From Pycnopodia helianthoides (lineage: Eukaryota; Echinodermata; Asteroidea; Forcipulatida; Asteriidae): a DNA stretch of 64,000 nt. The stretch is taken from contig CM063256.1 in assembly GCA_032158295.1 (NCBI GenBank), positions 12,074,953 to 12,138,952 on the forward strand, given 5' to 3'. The position numbers and the translations under genes are program-made. The notes under the pieces are model-generated. The model did no database searches. It had not been told where the DNA came from and saw nothing but the letters and a program-made list of their open reading frames with translations. Shown in pieces: positions 33,401-43,911 of this stretch. Each line of letters begins with the position of its first letter. Positions within the stretch are counted from its first letter, which is position 1.

Positions 33401-36400
33401 TGGTTTATCTGGTCATGTAAAAAGATTTCTGGTTCAGTAAAAATGTTGCGCCACAAGCCCTGTGGTCTTGTGGATCTGGGCCCGCCTTCAGAAAAATTAA
33501 AGAAAAACTAAAATAATAACCAAATTCAGGCGTGCCTCAAGGCAGCCAAGGTGCTGTCAACTTGCCTTTATTTTTTTGCACATTTTCTTCTCCCAACAGC
33601 ACCAGTCAAGTTATCTGCTGCCGTTCTTCTGCCTTCAGCTGTTCGATTTCTTTATCACATGCCTTACGGCTATCGGTCTGATGTCATACTACCCAGAGTT
33701 TGACTACGAAGACAGCGTAAGTCACTTAAACCTTGGCCACCTGTTAAGTCCTCTGCAATCCACCTCCTGTGTTTTGTTTGAATTTGATGGATTTGGTATT
33801 ATCACTATCGGGGATTAGAAATTTGCGAATCTTATCTGAATTCAGATTCGGACATGTCTTGTCGGTCAGGTTTAAAAGCAGTGGATACCTTCTGGTAATT
33901 ACTCAAGAAATACATTACCATCAAAACTTACTTGGTAAGGAGCACCTGAGAGCTGCTGATAGTGTAAAACATTGCAGAGAAACAACTCCCTCTGAAGTAA
34001 TGATGTTTTTTGAGAAAGCGATCATTTCTCACTCAAATATTGAAATCTGGGAAAGCACACAATTCTATGCAACAAGGGTGCTTTTCTTTCATTATTATCT
34101 TGCGAATTCAATGAACAATTGAGCCCAAATTGTCACAGGTTTGTTATTTTATGCATATTGTTTGGATACACAAAGTGAGGATACTGGTCTTTGACAAATT
34201 ACCAAAAGTATACCCTGCCTTTTTCCATGGGAAGATTTTTACCAGAACCTTTGGGATACTGTGTTCAAATACAGTATCCCAAAGGTTCCCCAAAATTGAT
34301 CTAAAGGCATTGATCAGGTCTTCATCCTGATCCTTTGTAGGTGCAAGAACCAACCCCATCCTCCGTTTTGGTATTCGTTCACAAAGTGTAAGAAAATTAA
34401 GGGTTTTCATGTTTGTTTTCTTTTTTTTCAGGGCAAGTTCCCGTACGACCAGGAGTTCATGCACTGGAAGGAGAAGCTGCCCATGAACAAGTTGGATCTG
34501 GACAACCAGTGGTTTGTCATCATTGCCCTGGTTGTCTTTATGATCATCATGGTGGTCAAGGTAAAACCGCTCTGTTGTTTTGTCTCTCCGTTCACCCATC
34601 ATCGCGCTAAGCCCAAGCTAATCCTGTTTCAGTTTCAGCACTTAATAGAACCTAACTACACTTTTGTTACGATAAGGGGTTCGCCCTGGTGTTTCTGCCA
34701 TGGCTGGGTGCATTACGTTTGTGCCACCTTAGAAAACATAACAAGGTGCTACATTTACAAATGTAATTCCAAACATAGCTCTGCATTCCTGTAGAAAAAA
34801 ATAATGAGCGCTTTTGAATCCTCTTTAGGTGAAAAGCGCTATATAAGAACTGCGTTTTATTATGTTTTTATTATACATGTACATTCCTGCCACTTTAAGT
34901 GACAATTTGTCATTGACAGTAGCATAGCTACATGCAATAGACCGATCCATTAAGCTCCGCCCCTTACGTGTTGACCAATCACAACCTTGGCTATACGCCA
35001 CCGAAAGTCCGACATGCTAAAATCCCATTAGAAAAGTAAACATGCGTGCGCGCGTACTTAAAGCGCGCACGTTCATGTCGCGAGTGTGGCATTGGAGAGA
35101 CGCACATGTGCTGCACACGTGTGCAGTGGTGAGGCAGCCAATGCTGTGATTGGTCAATATGCTAAAGGGGTGGGGCTTAATGGATCGGTCTATTGGGCCT
35201 AATTTAGTCATTACTTTCATTACTTAGTAATTTAGTCATTACTTTCAAATAATGTACTTGTTCTTTGCCAGGCCTACTGCATTGCTTGTGTTTGGTCATG
35301 CTACAAGTACATTGCAGCCCGTGAGATTGGGGATAATTTGAGATCCAGCAATTATGCCATGGATGCCGAGGTAAGCTCACTTTGCTCATTTCAAGATCCT
35401 CCCAAATCCTTACCATTTATTAGATTAAAAATTTTTTTTTTTTACTGAGGTATCATCTAACTCACAAGGCCGGACGGCCACTTCAAAGTGAGGGCTACAC
35501 TACATTTGGGCTGTTGACCCAAGTCAACTGTCACCAGGGGCACGTTGCCACCTACTTCTGAGGCTGAAACAGGGTTACCCCCTTCACAGTCCCTAAGGAT
35601 GTAGGCATGGACATCATCCACTAGGAGCATGGCTGGTAGAGCAGAATGCACTACCTTCCCAAATTTTAACGAAGCAATTATGGTTAAGAAAAGTTATGAA
35701 TTTGTGCGAAATTACACATAAATGCAGGACCGGTACTTTGTTCTTTTAAGGGCAAGACAGGTTTTTTTTCCTGTAGTAAAGGACACCTCCATGAGGAGAA
35801 ATAATACTTTGTAAGGGAACATTTCAAAGGGCACCAGGGCAATGTCCCGGGCCTATAGACAGTTGCCTACATTGCCCTCCATGAAGTATCAGGCCTGTAA
35901 AATGTATTGTCAGCTTGGGATCATGTTTTACATGATGCCGTACCAGCAGGGTAGGAACGGGTCTGGAGTCTGTTGCACTATGTGTGAGCCAGTGTTGGAC
36001 GACCTGGCGTCGATTTCACAAAGCACTAAGATCCATCTTAAGATGAGTTGTCAGTATTAGTGGTTTGTGTCGTGACACCACACTTTGTACAGCATTTAGG
36101 ATTGATTTGCACTTGAGATCAACCAATAACTCTTTGTGAAATGGAGCACTGGTGAGCTGTGAGCCAGGCCTCGGCAAATCGCCTGTCCGTTTGCCTGGGA
36201 CGCGGTGAAATTCTGTCGGCAACCCGAACGCCTGATCTGTCTGCCCGATCGGCCAAGCGCTCTTATCGAAACACCAATGAGTTATATATTAATTAATAAC
36301 ATAAAATACCGTTTTATTCCACTGGTGATTTCCTACGAAGTATGCCAAGCATAAACAAAATCTAAGCATTTAAAAAATCCACTCGGGTTGACATGTATTA

Positions 36401-37418
36401 TTGTTGTGCATGTTCTGTTGCTCCATCTTAACTGACAATGGGTTCTTTATTACATGCCTGCGTTTGTATGTACAATCGAGAGGAGCCAAGGAAACAATCT
36501 TGTACTCATGGTTCTCTCGCCCCCGCCTTATTCTACAATAGTAAGAATGTTGTCAATTAACAAAAAATGCATAAGTCGAGGTCTGGCAATGTTGACAGTT
36601 GACACTTAAATTTCTGATATAAATTCCTCAAAGTTTATATCTCAACTGTCTCTTTTTGCCGGGCAAGTTCGGGAAAGCAATCTGGGACTGAAGCCTGCCC
36701 GATCGGGCAATTAAGAAGAAGAAAAATTGTTGATGCCTGTGTGAGCACTTGGTATGGCCGATGTACAGTCCTTACGGCATTGTATGGAGAAGTGGGGATA
36801 AGTGTACCTACTTGATAGCCAAACTTGTAACGCCCGGTTCATACTTCATGCAAAAGCAATTGTGAAGCAAATTATGCGATGCAAACAATTAGGTACGCGC
36901 TGATTTCCAATTGTGATGCAAGGAAATTTGCTTCGCTTTCGCGATATGCACGTGAAGTATGAAACCGGCTTAACTGTGGGGAACCACAAGCACATGAAGC
37001 AATTGTTGTACTGTCCCGAATAAGTTCTTGCAGATTGTACTGAGACTGCCTCAGTGACAGCGACCTCAGTGCATGTTTTGGTTTGTTGAGAGACACAAAG
37101 CTGCCAAGTCTTCCTGATTCTGCAGAAAGTTCCCTGAAAATAAACCAATCTTTCCATGTTCCGATGAAGAAATTTGAAAATTTCCTTAATACGGACACTC
37201 TTTGCCTATTATTTTGAATGTAGTTGTAAATATCTCCCCGATTGTTTAACAATAGCCCTTATTGCAAGATGCAAATGTTGGCAGCTCTGGAGACACGATA
37301 CCAACAGGAAAACTGTCTTACTCTCTTTCTGTTTCTTCTTGTTTCTAGGCCCTGCTCCCCAAGTTGCCTACTTACAGTGACGCCATTCAGAACTCCAGTT
37401 TGCAAGCCGCCACCATAT
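21423..37418 (+). CDS. LAPTM4A: LAPTM4-type lysosomal tetraspan membrane protein
   Basis: Late endosome/lysosome four-helix protein; vertebrate LAPTM4A/B recruit Nedd4 ligases through C-terminal PPxY motifs and affect sphingolipid and nucleoside transport. Seven coding exons with matching phases: 21423-21509, 30710-30818, 32186-32262, 33600-33716, 34432-34560, 35272-35370 and 37347-37418, giving 229 residues (human about 233). The first exon holds the family signature CCFCLHVRTGSVLIG (residues 11-25). TM1 is about 20-47, TM2 68-90, TM3 96-122 with the FDFFITCL motif, and TM4 156-188 running into ACVWSCYKYI, the family's WxCYKYI. The tail starts LPKLPTYSDAI, like the family's LPTYEMA. Oddity: in this frame the protein ends QAATI, while the expected PPPY motif is present in the next frame (PPPYEE, to 37427), so a single-base indel in the last exon is likely. 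The 4A and 4B forms are vertebrate duplicates, so the symbol is approximate. Confidence 0.9.
21675..22343. repeat. Near-perfect inverted repeat, 282 bp arms, 104 bp spacer
   Basis: The left arm 21675-21956 begins GGATCC..TACTCCTAG and ends AAATATGGCGC. The right arm 22061-22343 is its complement with only a few differences (for example TTCCGGTCATTC against TTACCGTCATTC). Arm identity is about 98-99%, so the duplication is recent or under conversion. The spacer is GC-rich and unrelated. It lies 166 bases after the LAPTM4 first exon. Open frames of 81-101 codons on both strands are mirror images of each other and not genes. Confidence 0.9.
22423..24524. mobile_element. Composite element with 31 bp inverted ends around a tandem duplication
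   Basis: The left end ATATCGTCAGCAATTTCACG... (22423-22453) is repeated in inverse at 24493-24524. Between them lies a roughly 550 bp unit twice: copy 1 is 22505-22885 plus 23791-23966, and copy 2 is 23967-24515. The unit contains several TTTTCACGAAG(T/A)GCCAAAAA words that echo the ends. Copy 1 is split by the foldback element at 22886. No transposase is seen. Confidence 0.75.
22877..23790. mobile_element. Mutator-like foldback element with 9 bp target duplication
   Basis: The target duplication GTTATGGAC (22877-22885 and 23782-23790) flanks inverted repeats beginning TAGTTGCGATAATCG. The arms run for at least 285 bp (22886-23172 and 23497-23781) and looser pairing goes on inward. Each arm has its own hairpin at the tip (CCCTCCATCCTCCCGACGG...). 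The intact second copy of the host repeat has a single CGTTATGGACAAAA (about 24325), which is the empty site. Long arms and a 9 bp duplication are typical of Mutator-like elements; the class is inference. Confidence 0.85.
24530..25010 (+). mobile_element. Non-LTR retrotransposon reverse-transcriptase relic
   Basis: Broken frames read like the thumb/C-terminal part of a common LINE RT: FCYLGSVVFHNAMINDEANA (about 24662), then SKASAAFGNLQ, a stop, RVWIDHGV, and in another frame RLDMLYQFHMRCLRRM...KVPNIKVLKRCNI to about 24990. Stops and frame changes show that it is dead. It adjoins the right end of the composite element. Confidence 0.75.
25011..26540. other. LAPTM4 intron 1, no feature recognised
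   Basis: AT-rich intronic DNA with T and A runs (25740-25960). No splice-bounded coding. The last about 150 bases lead into the satellite. Confidence 0.45.
26541..29885. repeat. 59 bp tandem satellite, about 57 copies
   Basis: The unit is about 59 bp, e.g. AGAGCATCAGCGGACTCTGG then TGGAGAAATAGTAATTCAG then CTTGGAGTTGAGGGGAGTGC. The left 600 bp (26590-27180) shows a clean 118 bp two-unit order (TTGTAATTCAGCTTGGAG... / TAGTAATTCAGATTGGAG...) repeated about five times. To the right, the units vary mostly by missing bases in G or A runs and missing CT/AT in CAG(CT)TTGG. The unit length is not a multiple of three, so the short ORFs within are chance. It fills part of LAPTM4 intron 1. Confidence 0.95.
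30190..30540 (+). mobile_element. LINE 3' end, degenerate
   Basis: Contains a KLKTHMAV-type end of a LINE ORF2 (about 30324) and a 3' tail TTGAAGCGCCCTCGAGCATA...GGATACTGGCACTACATAAG, typical of CR1/L2 family 3' UTRs. The rest is too worn to place. It ends 170 bases before LAPTM4 exon 2. Confidence 0.4.
31245..31390. mobile_element. Repeat family G, partial copy
   Basis: TGGGCTCAATTTCATAGAACTGCTTGACGG followed (in parts) by CTGCTTACTTTAGCAAAACAATTTGCTT and AGGTTAGCAAGAACATTT, shared with 38523, 39080 and 51436. Confidence 0.5.
32796..32930 (-). mobile_element. MITE family F (AGGCCTGGAATTTCATCTT ends)
   Basis: Right end AAGATGAAATTCCAGGCCTG, with GGCCTCTGTTG, CTTGGCCTTAATGCCCC and CATAGACTTTGCAAAA blocks, in inverse order to 48208-48376. 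Confidence 0.7.
33165..33490. mobile_element. MITE family E, degenerate copy
   Basis: Carries GGGCCAGTAAACTCATGG, GACAAGTCCTGTGGTC, GGTTCAGTAAAAATGTTGCG and CACAAGCCCTGTGGTCTTGTGG, the blocks of copies at 43912, 45313 and 49601. It is inside LAPTM4 intron 3. Confidence 0.55.
33871..34223. mobile_element. MITE family A, copy 4
   Basis: TTTAAAAGCAGTGGATACCT to AAGTATACCCTGCCTTTTT, in the same block order as 1221-1608 (CTTACTTGGTAAGGAGCACC, AACAACTCCCTCTGAAGTAA, CACAGGTTTGTTATTTTATGC). It lies in LAPTM4 intron 4. Confidence 0.8.
34936..35194. mobile_element. MITE family C, copy 2 (best preserved)
   Basis: AATAGACCGATCCATTAAGC at the left and the exact complement GCTTAATGGATCGGTCTATT at the right. 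Inner arms include CCTTACGTGTTGACCAATCACAACC. It ends 77 bases before LAPTM4 exon 6. Confidence 0.9.
35780..35900. mobile_element. MITE family F, partial copy
   Basis: Ends TGAAGTATCAGGCCTGTAAA and contains ACATTTCAAAGGGCACCAGGGCAATG, matching the F family middle. The left end is unclear. Confidence 0.4.
36007..36148. mobile_element. MITE family B, copy 3
   Basis: GCGTCGATTTCACAAAGCAC to CTTTGTGAAATGGAGCAC. The inner GATTTGCACTTGAGATCAAC is the empty form of the family A insertion site seen at 16511. Confidence 0.75.
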
Positions 37419-37564
37419 GAGGAATAGATCAGCGTGTCCTTCAGAAGTGAAGGCTGTTCCACACGCTCTTTTTCTGGCTTTGCTCTATTTAAGTTTCATC
37501 CCAGCATATTTGATGAGACTTTTCAAACATTTCTAAACAGTTTTGTGTGGAACAGCCCTTTTCG

Positions 37565-37857
37565 GATCAGATTAAGCAAACAATAGTATTATTCAAATAC
37601 TCACAACTAAAAACAATTGACTATGGTAAAACAAAGTATAAACCATAAAAGTACATACTCAAGATATTTACAAATTTCAGGGAGAAAATTAAAGGGAAAA
37701 AACGTGAAGTCGATTTGATCAGATTAAGCAACATAGTATTATTCAAATACTCACAACTAAAACAATTGACTATGGTAAACAAAGTATAAACCATAAGTAC
37801 ATATCAAGATATTTACAATTTCAGGAGAAAATTAAAGGGAAAAACGTGAAGTCGATT
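37565..37857. repeat. Tandem duplicate with homopolymer-shortened second copy
   Basis: Copy 1 is 37565-37716 and copy 2 is 37717-37857. They match throughout, but copy 2 is 11 bases shorter and nearly every difference is a base missing from a run: AAAAAC to AAAAC, TAAAACAAAG to TAAACAAAG, AAATTTCAGGGAG to AATTTCAGGAG, GAAAAAACG to GAAAAACG, CGATTTGA to CGATTGA. This one-directional pattern suggests an unpolished read end joined in assembly. It lies in the LAPTM4 3' UTR. Confidence 0.9.
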
Positions 37858-40800
37858 GAGCAATTTAAGTTTAAACGGAGCAAGTTATAAATGCAATGAC
37901 AACCTAACGTCAGATTGAAATGAAGCCTAAATCAATTAAAGTTTTATCCAGTCAGTTTCCCTTGTGGTATATGACTTGAAAAAAACAAACTGTGTCATGA
38001 TTTCCTTTTCGTGTCACTGTATAGTAATCGCGCCTGGTTATCATGAACGTGTGTATATCTCTATAAGGATCAAGAGTCGTTGAAATCTCCATTCATTCTG
38101 AAAGGAATTGCTGGGGGAAAAAAATGAACAGACTGCCAATGATATCTTTTACTTTGTGATACTAAACTTTCATCTTTAACCGACCAAAACTTGTGTTTGT
38201 GTTTGTTGTGATTGTGGTCATTTTTTTAGCGGGGGAGTGTTTACTGGGTGTTGGTACATACTAAAATTTGGAGAGGTGTAGGTCATAAGCACAGCAGGAT
38301 AAGAAAAGGAAAGCAAGGGGTCTGATTCAAAGTGCAACCATAAAGAAGGAGAACAAGTTTGTTAGTTATTATTTGTTCGAGCGTTTGCATCTGTGAAGGT
38401 TGAGATTTTATTTTTTTTCTAGACAGGCCTGTGATTTTGCAGGATTTCGTTTCTCGAGATGTCCAGATTTTGTGTGCATGTAGTAAGTCTGCTAATCTTT
38501 TAAAATAAAGTTGATGGGTCCTCATCACCTGCGCCCAATTTAATAGAGCTGCTTGAGCACAAAAAGTAGCTAGGCACAAAACAATTTTGTTTACCCGATT
38601 AAGGTTACCAGTCGAAATACCATGTTTTATGTTCAATTTTCATGATGTACCATGCTAATTTTTGCTCGGCAGGTATTTGTTAACCAATATTTTTCTGCGT
38701 GACCGCTTCATGTCGGTAAACAATCTTTTTTGTGCCTCTGTGCCGTATTATTTTTGGGGAACTTTTCAGAGCTTCTGGAGTAATCATTTTCCTTTGAGAA
38801 TATCGTTGTCACAGTGAAAGTCTTACTTAACAAAGGAAAGACAAAGGTTCACATAGTAAGCACTATAATTTTTTCTCTTTCGAGAAAATACGAATACGTT
38901 GAAACATTTCTAACAAGCCAGTCAACATTGAATCGTTTTTGATGGCACTGCGAATAACTTTCTTTCCAAGTTCCAACATCTTGTTGAGGATACTGAAAAA
39001 CACCTAGTGAGTTGAACATTTGCTTGTCCTTGCTTACCATTGGTATAGAAACATGTCAGGAATTCTTTATTATTTCACAGGGAGTTCAATTTCACAAAGT
39101 CGCTAGGCAGAAAATGCTTAGCAAATTTGTTTGCTGAAAGCAAAAATCAGCAGGGAACCAGTCACAAACAAAACACACAACATGGTGTTATGGCTGGTAT
39201 TCTGTTTGTGGTAAGCAAGGTTTTTTTCTTGGGTAAGCAACTTTTTGTTTGCTTGCCAGCTTATGAATTCGGGCCATGGTGACAAGTACCGTTTACTTGC
39301 GCACCTGCATGCTTTTTTATCACACACCACAGCTAGTGCAGAAACTTGGTTAATATTCTGATCGTCGGCAAAAAGTAAGCTGTAAGTAGTTACATGCAAG
39401 TAGATAAGTGCTGGCTCATTCAAAGAATTTATGAAGAGATAGGTCAATACTTTATGCTTTTTTTTTAAATTTGAGTTAGCTTACAGTTTGCAATTTTCTT
39501 ATTTTTTTTCGTAATGGTATAAAGATAATAATGCACATCTTGTTTCTATACGCATACACCTTTTTGTGCATAGTCATGTAATCGTACTGTACAATGTATA
39601 ACTTATATGCAGACCTTGAACTGCCTCACTGAGTAACTCGTGACAATTAGATTTGACTGTACATACTCAACAGTTGGTTTCACTTCAAATTTACATATAG
39701 CTTGGAAATATTTTGATGGGATAAGTTTTGTAGATACACTATCGGGTTAAAGTTGGTTCTTCACTAGCAGAGTTGTGTAGTGATTTGTCATGAGTTTTAA
39801 ATAAATAGTGGGATATAGTATTAACCATTAATCTGACTCTCAACCAGTGTGGCTGATCCTCGTTTGTCATGTTTCCTTTATGAATAAGTTGTTACTCGCT
39901 ATTTAGGTGACACACTTTTGTTCAGACACCCTATTTTCCGACACCCCTAGTGTAGTTTCCTATCCCTAACCCTTACCCTGACCCTAATCCTAATCAGTGC
40001 TGTAGTTGAGTCCATGTTGTCCGAGTCCAAGTCCACAGAAAAATGGACTTGGAACTTTTCTCATTATGGATAAAACAAAAGAAATGTTTTCCAAGTGATA
40101 GCTCAAGAATGAGATTAGTCTCATCGGTTCATTTGGGTTTGTCAAAACACAATTCCTGTCTGGCATGATTTTAAAAAAAAAATTAACACAATGTGCTCTC
40201 TACAAGTAGATCAGTGAGTAACAGCCAAATTAAACAACATAAATGTAAATGTTTTCGACCCGGTTGTACTTACCTCAAGCTTAAATCTAACAAATATTAC
40301 AGCACTATGGAATACACATATTATTGTACATTACATTGTCTGTACAGCAGAGCCAAAGTTAATCAACATCCATCGCAAAACTTTGAGTTTTCATCTCTGT
40401 TATTTACTTGCCTCAAGTTGAGCTCTCCTCTTAGCACCTATTGGAATAATGAATTAGGCTTATAATCTATAGAATGTATGCACTTTATTATCTCACAAGA
40501 TTTCATTTACATATTACATAAATATAGTCATTGTAACTGATGGTGGGGTATGATTTTTAGGCTTTGTTTTTTTAAAAGCCAATAGTTTTGTAGGATTAGA
40601 AACGACATTTGCTGTTATGCTTAAAACAAATGTATTTGCAAGGAGTACAGTATTGGAAACGAATAAAATAATGATATAAATTTGTCATTAAACATTTTTC
40701 TTACTTGTTCTTTATTCCGTTGATTTATACAAATTGCTTAGGTAAAAATCAGAAGTTTGTGTGTGTTTTTTGTGTAAATTGTAATGTAAAGTTTTTGTTG

Positions 40801-42415
40801 TAAAAAAGGTGATGCATCATATTGGGAAAAAGTAGATTAAAATATTTCTATGCTTGAAGGTGTTTTCAAGAAGATTTGTTAATTTCAACCGCATCAACAT
40901 TATTTACACCTAATATGTTTGTTTAGTACGGGGCAGCTAAGGGGCACATTAACGGCTGCAGACATAAACAACTCTTCAGATAATGGGTGAATGCATCGAT
41001 CACCCTTAATCTGACTTTCCTTCAAATAGTCCACAATAGTTTATAATTTATGTCACATGGGCTATTTCATCAGATACTTTTATGGCAAAAGAAATAAAAG
41101 TGCTTTGCTACTCCATTTCATAATGCTGAAGGCGTTACTGAAGCAACCATCTCAACTCCTTAGGAACATGCAGCACCGCCAGCCAATTCATTTGAGCATT
41201 ATGTCTTGGACTTTACCTGAGACTCACTTGCCCCTATCTAACTTGGTAAGTCAACAATATCTACAGTGTATGAAGCCAAGTTTGAAATGCAGGAACTTCC
41301 AATCACTGTACAACCTATCAATGACGAAGGCATTAGTAAACAAACAATCTCGACTCCTTAGGAACATGCAGCACCGCCAGCCAATTCATTTGAGCATTAT
41401 GTCTTAGAATTTACCTGAGACACTTGCCCATAACTAGTTGGTAGGTCAACAATGTCTAGAGTAGTTTTCTTTTTCGGTTTGCTTCTTGGCTTGTTTTATA
41501 TCTTTATGTAAATGTAAAGCGCCTTGAGCGTCTTTTTAGGCGGATTTTGGCGCTTATTAATATAAGTGCTTTTTATTATTATTATTATGATGTACGAAGC
41601 CGAGTCTGAAATGCAGAAATTTCCCACCACAGTAATGACTGAGTCTACTACAGTCGAGCGTATTGAGACCTGTCCCTCGGTCATGAGACTCTAATATTGG
41701 GACTTGTCATGAGATTTGGCTGTAGAGGACTCATTGATCTGAACTGCAGTTGAGACTGATGGGTGGGCTGGCAATTTTTCACTTCCAAGTTGTTCGTGGA
41801 CCTTGTTTGTGGACTCCTGCGTTTTGTGTCTAATTGTTGTGAAGCAATAAGTGGGCTTTTAAAAGGTTAAGGCCACTTTAAAAAAAATCCTTCATCATAG
41901 GCGCCGTGTATTTATTTCATAGTTTAACATCTTCCAACCAGTCTACCAAATTGCTTCTGGATCTGGAGGCCATAGCATGTGGGCCGTGAATTCCAGTCAC
42001 CGCCACAGTGATATTTGTATCAGCTTTGCAGTGCTGGTGTCATGGGGGACCCCCCCCCCCCATCCCCGTTTGTTCCCTATCAATAAATATATAAATATAT
42101 ACATATTTAATATTGTTTATTAAGCGCAGCCAGTAGCATGTTTTATGGACAGACGCTATGAACAGCAAAATGAACAGCAGCAGGTTGAAGAAATCGGTTT
42201 GCAACACTTTTGTTACAGGAATTAGGTTTTGAATAAATATTGTTCTACTTATCATCAAAATAATTTAACTGTTTTGATTAAAGTACGAAATTCTATATTC
42301 AGTGTTTAGATACAAACGATGCAATAAAGCAGGTGTGATTGCCGAGGGGAACATTTATTGTGCTGTGCAGTGTAAATTAATACCTGACAACCCCCATTAC
42401 AGAATGGACAGTTCC
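37858..42415. other. LAPTM4 3' flank and intergenic DNA, no gene
   Basis: AATAAAG at about 38506 is a possible LAPTM4 poly(A) signal. Repeat family G copies lie near 38523-38650 and 39080-39270 (GCTGCTTGAGCACAAAAAG, GTTACCAGTCGAAATACCATG). A CCCTAA/CCCTGA-type run sits at 39962-40000. Open frames here (for example 40193-40465) have no family motif. Confidence 0.45.
41136..41640. repeat. Roughly 195 bp tandem duplication, third copy split by a SINE-like tail
   Basis: CAACCATCTCAACTCCTTAG..GAACATGCAGCACCGCCAGC and the following 130 bases occur at 41143 and again at 41343. A third partial match (TACGAAGCCGAGTCTGAAATGCAG) at 41593 is separated by AAGCGCCTTGAGCGTCTTTT...TATTATTATTATTA (41515-41588), a LINE/SINE 3' tail. 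Confidence 0.65.
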
Positions 42416-42594
42416 ACTCAGCAACGAGCGCAAACGATGTACATGTACCATTGTACATAGTACGTGTATACTGCGCCCACTGTCCGTGTGTGTAGGATGT
42501 ACGTGCGATGCATGTTGTGGATGTACATCGTACGAACGTGTGTGTGTACGTGTGCGCTCAACATAATACGGCTGGATGTATAGCTAGCACCACC

Positions 42595-42649
42595 ACACAA
42601 ATTTCAGCCGCAGTTATATTCCTGACTGGAAGACCTAATCAAACAAGGT
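42595..42649 (+). other. Possible alternative NFYC 5' exon
   Basis: AATCAAACAAG|GTAAGTGTCC gives a near-consensus donor at 42649 after a CpG-containing stretch (42420-42600). It could be a second upstream non-coding exon; the 43010 donor next to the CCAAT boxes is the stronger candidate. Confidence 0.3.
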
Positions 42650-42794
42650 AAGTGTCCCTTCTTCCACCTCAATATTTAATCTCCACATGTTCCACGAGTT
42701 ACTCTCGCTGTGTTTCAGAGCTATTTTTGATAGATATTTGGACGGGATTGGGCTTGAAATGATGTGATTTCTCGGTGAGTTCGCGGGGAGTTTG

Positions 42795-43010
42795 CCATTG
42801 GCTAGTGAGAGGTTTTACTATTGCTGTTTGATTGGCCGTCGCCATTTTTCATTGTCTCCATTGGTCAACCTGTCGTCGGTACAATTTCGCGGGTACCTTG
42901 CTTTATTTAGGCCGTGTAGATTCTCGTTGCAGTTGTCGTTCGTGTACCAGCTAGTATTTCCTTGTTGTTTTCGTTCTCCGATCGGATTGGGTGCAGCAAT
43001 TTGCACTCTG
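42795..43010 (+). promoter_or_regulatory. NFYC promoter with CCAAT boxes, plus probable non-coding exon 1
   Basis: Four inverted CCAAT boxes (ATTGG) at 42797-42801, 42831-42835, 42860-42864 and 42986-42990. The first three, read on the minus strand, are AGCCAATGG, GGCCAATCA and GACCAATGG, all fitting RRCCAATSR, the NF-Y site; they are 34 and 29 bp apart. A strong donor CACTCTG|GTAAGG follows at 43010, so a non-coding exon 1 of about 60-110 bases is inferred, spliced to the ATG exon at 44609. Confidence 0.6.
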
Positions 43011-43911
43011 GTAAGGAGATTTTACTTTCCACTAATCACGTCCGAGTTATCAAATTAACGTGCATGAGTAAGAGTGGTTTGGGATGAGAACTGTGAGGGT
43101 TGTTTCCTCAATGATGGAACTATTTTAGTATTATGAATATGATAAGATTATATTGAAATATATTGTAAGGCCATGGCCAGTGAGCTAGACTGGAGCAGGA
43201 AGTTTCCAGTGCTGTTGCTATGTAATTTTTAATGTTGAATAAAAAACTGCAGTGTTGTCTGTGTCAGTAAAGTTGATCATGGTCACCTAATTGTTTACAG
43301 AAAAGAGTGAACTTGTGCTATTCGATTCTACCCTATGACTATGAGGTCATATTAATAATTATTTTTTTGATAATACTTTTTTTCACTTTCCATCATAGGC
43401 CTAATTGCCACATAAATTTTGCGGAGTAATTTAATACATCATGGAGGAAGGAAATTAAAATGAAGAAAGACAATTTTATATAAGATATTTGAAAAAAAAA
43501 CATGTGACTTCCTTGTTTAAGGTGATTAAAAGGACACTGTATATTTTGCCGGCAGTGACTGTTTCGGACTTGGACCATTTATGAATTTTGGTCGTTATTT
43601 CCCTTTTAAAAATCCTCGGGAGCCTCAAATCAGAAAAAAATCAAAGGTTGTACTATCGATTTATTAAATCATAACAACAAAAGAATATTGTTCGTATTAT
43701 TTGTGGGGATGAAAGAAAAAACAACAACGGATCATATCAATTGATAAGCGGGAGGCAATCAACCGAGCCATGCGACAGCTTGGTTAAAATCCCTGAAAGT
43801 TTATGTGATATAAATGTTGACTAGTACGAAGACAAAAGTCACTCCAGGGTTCAGCCACTGGCTTTTTGGGGCAATTTTACCTTTTGAGTTGCCTCTTCAG
43901 AGCTCATAGGC

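Noticed and set aside
34144..34602. 152-codon minus-strand ORF
   Set aside because: It is mostly the antisense shadow of LAPTM4 exon 5 and the neighbouring MITE.
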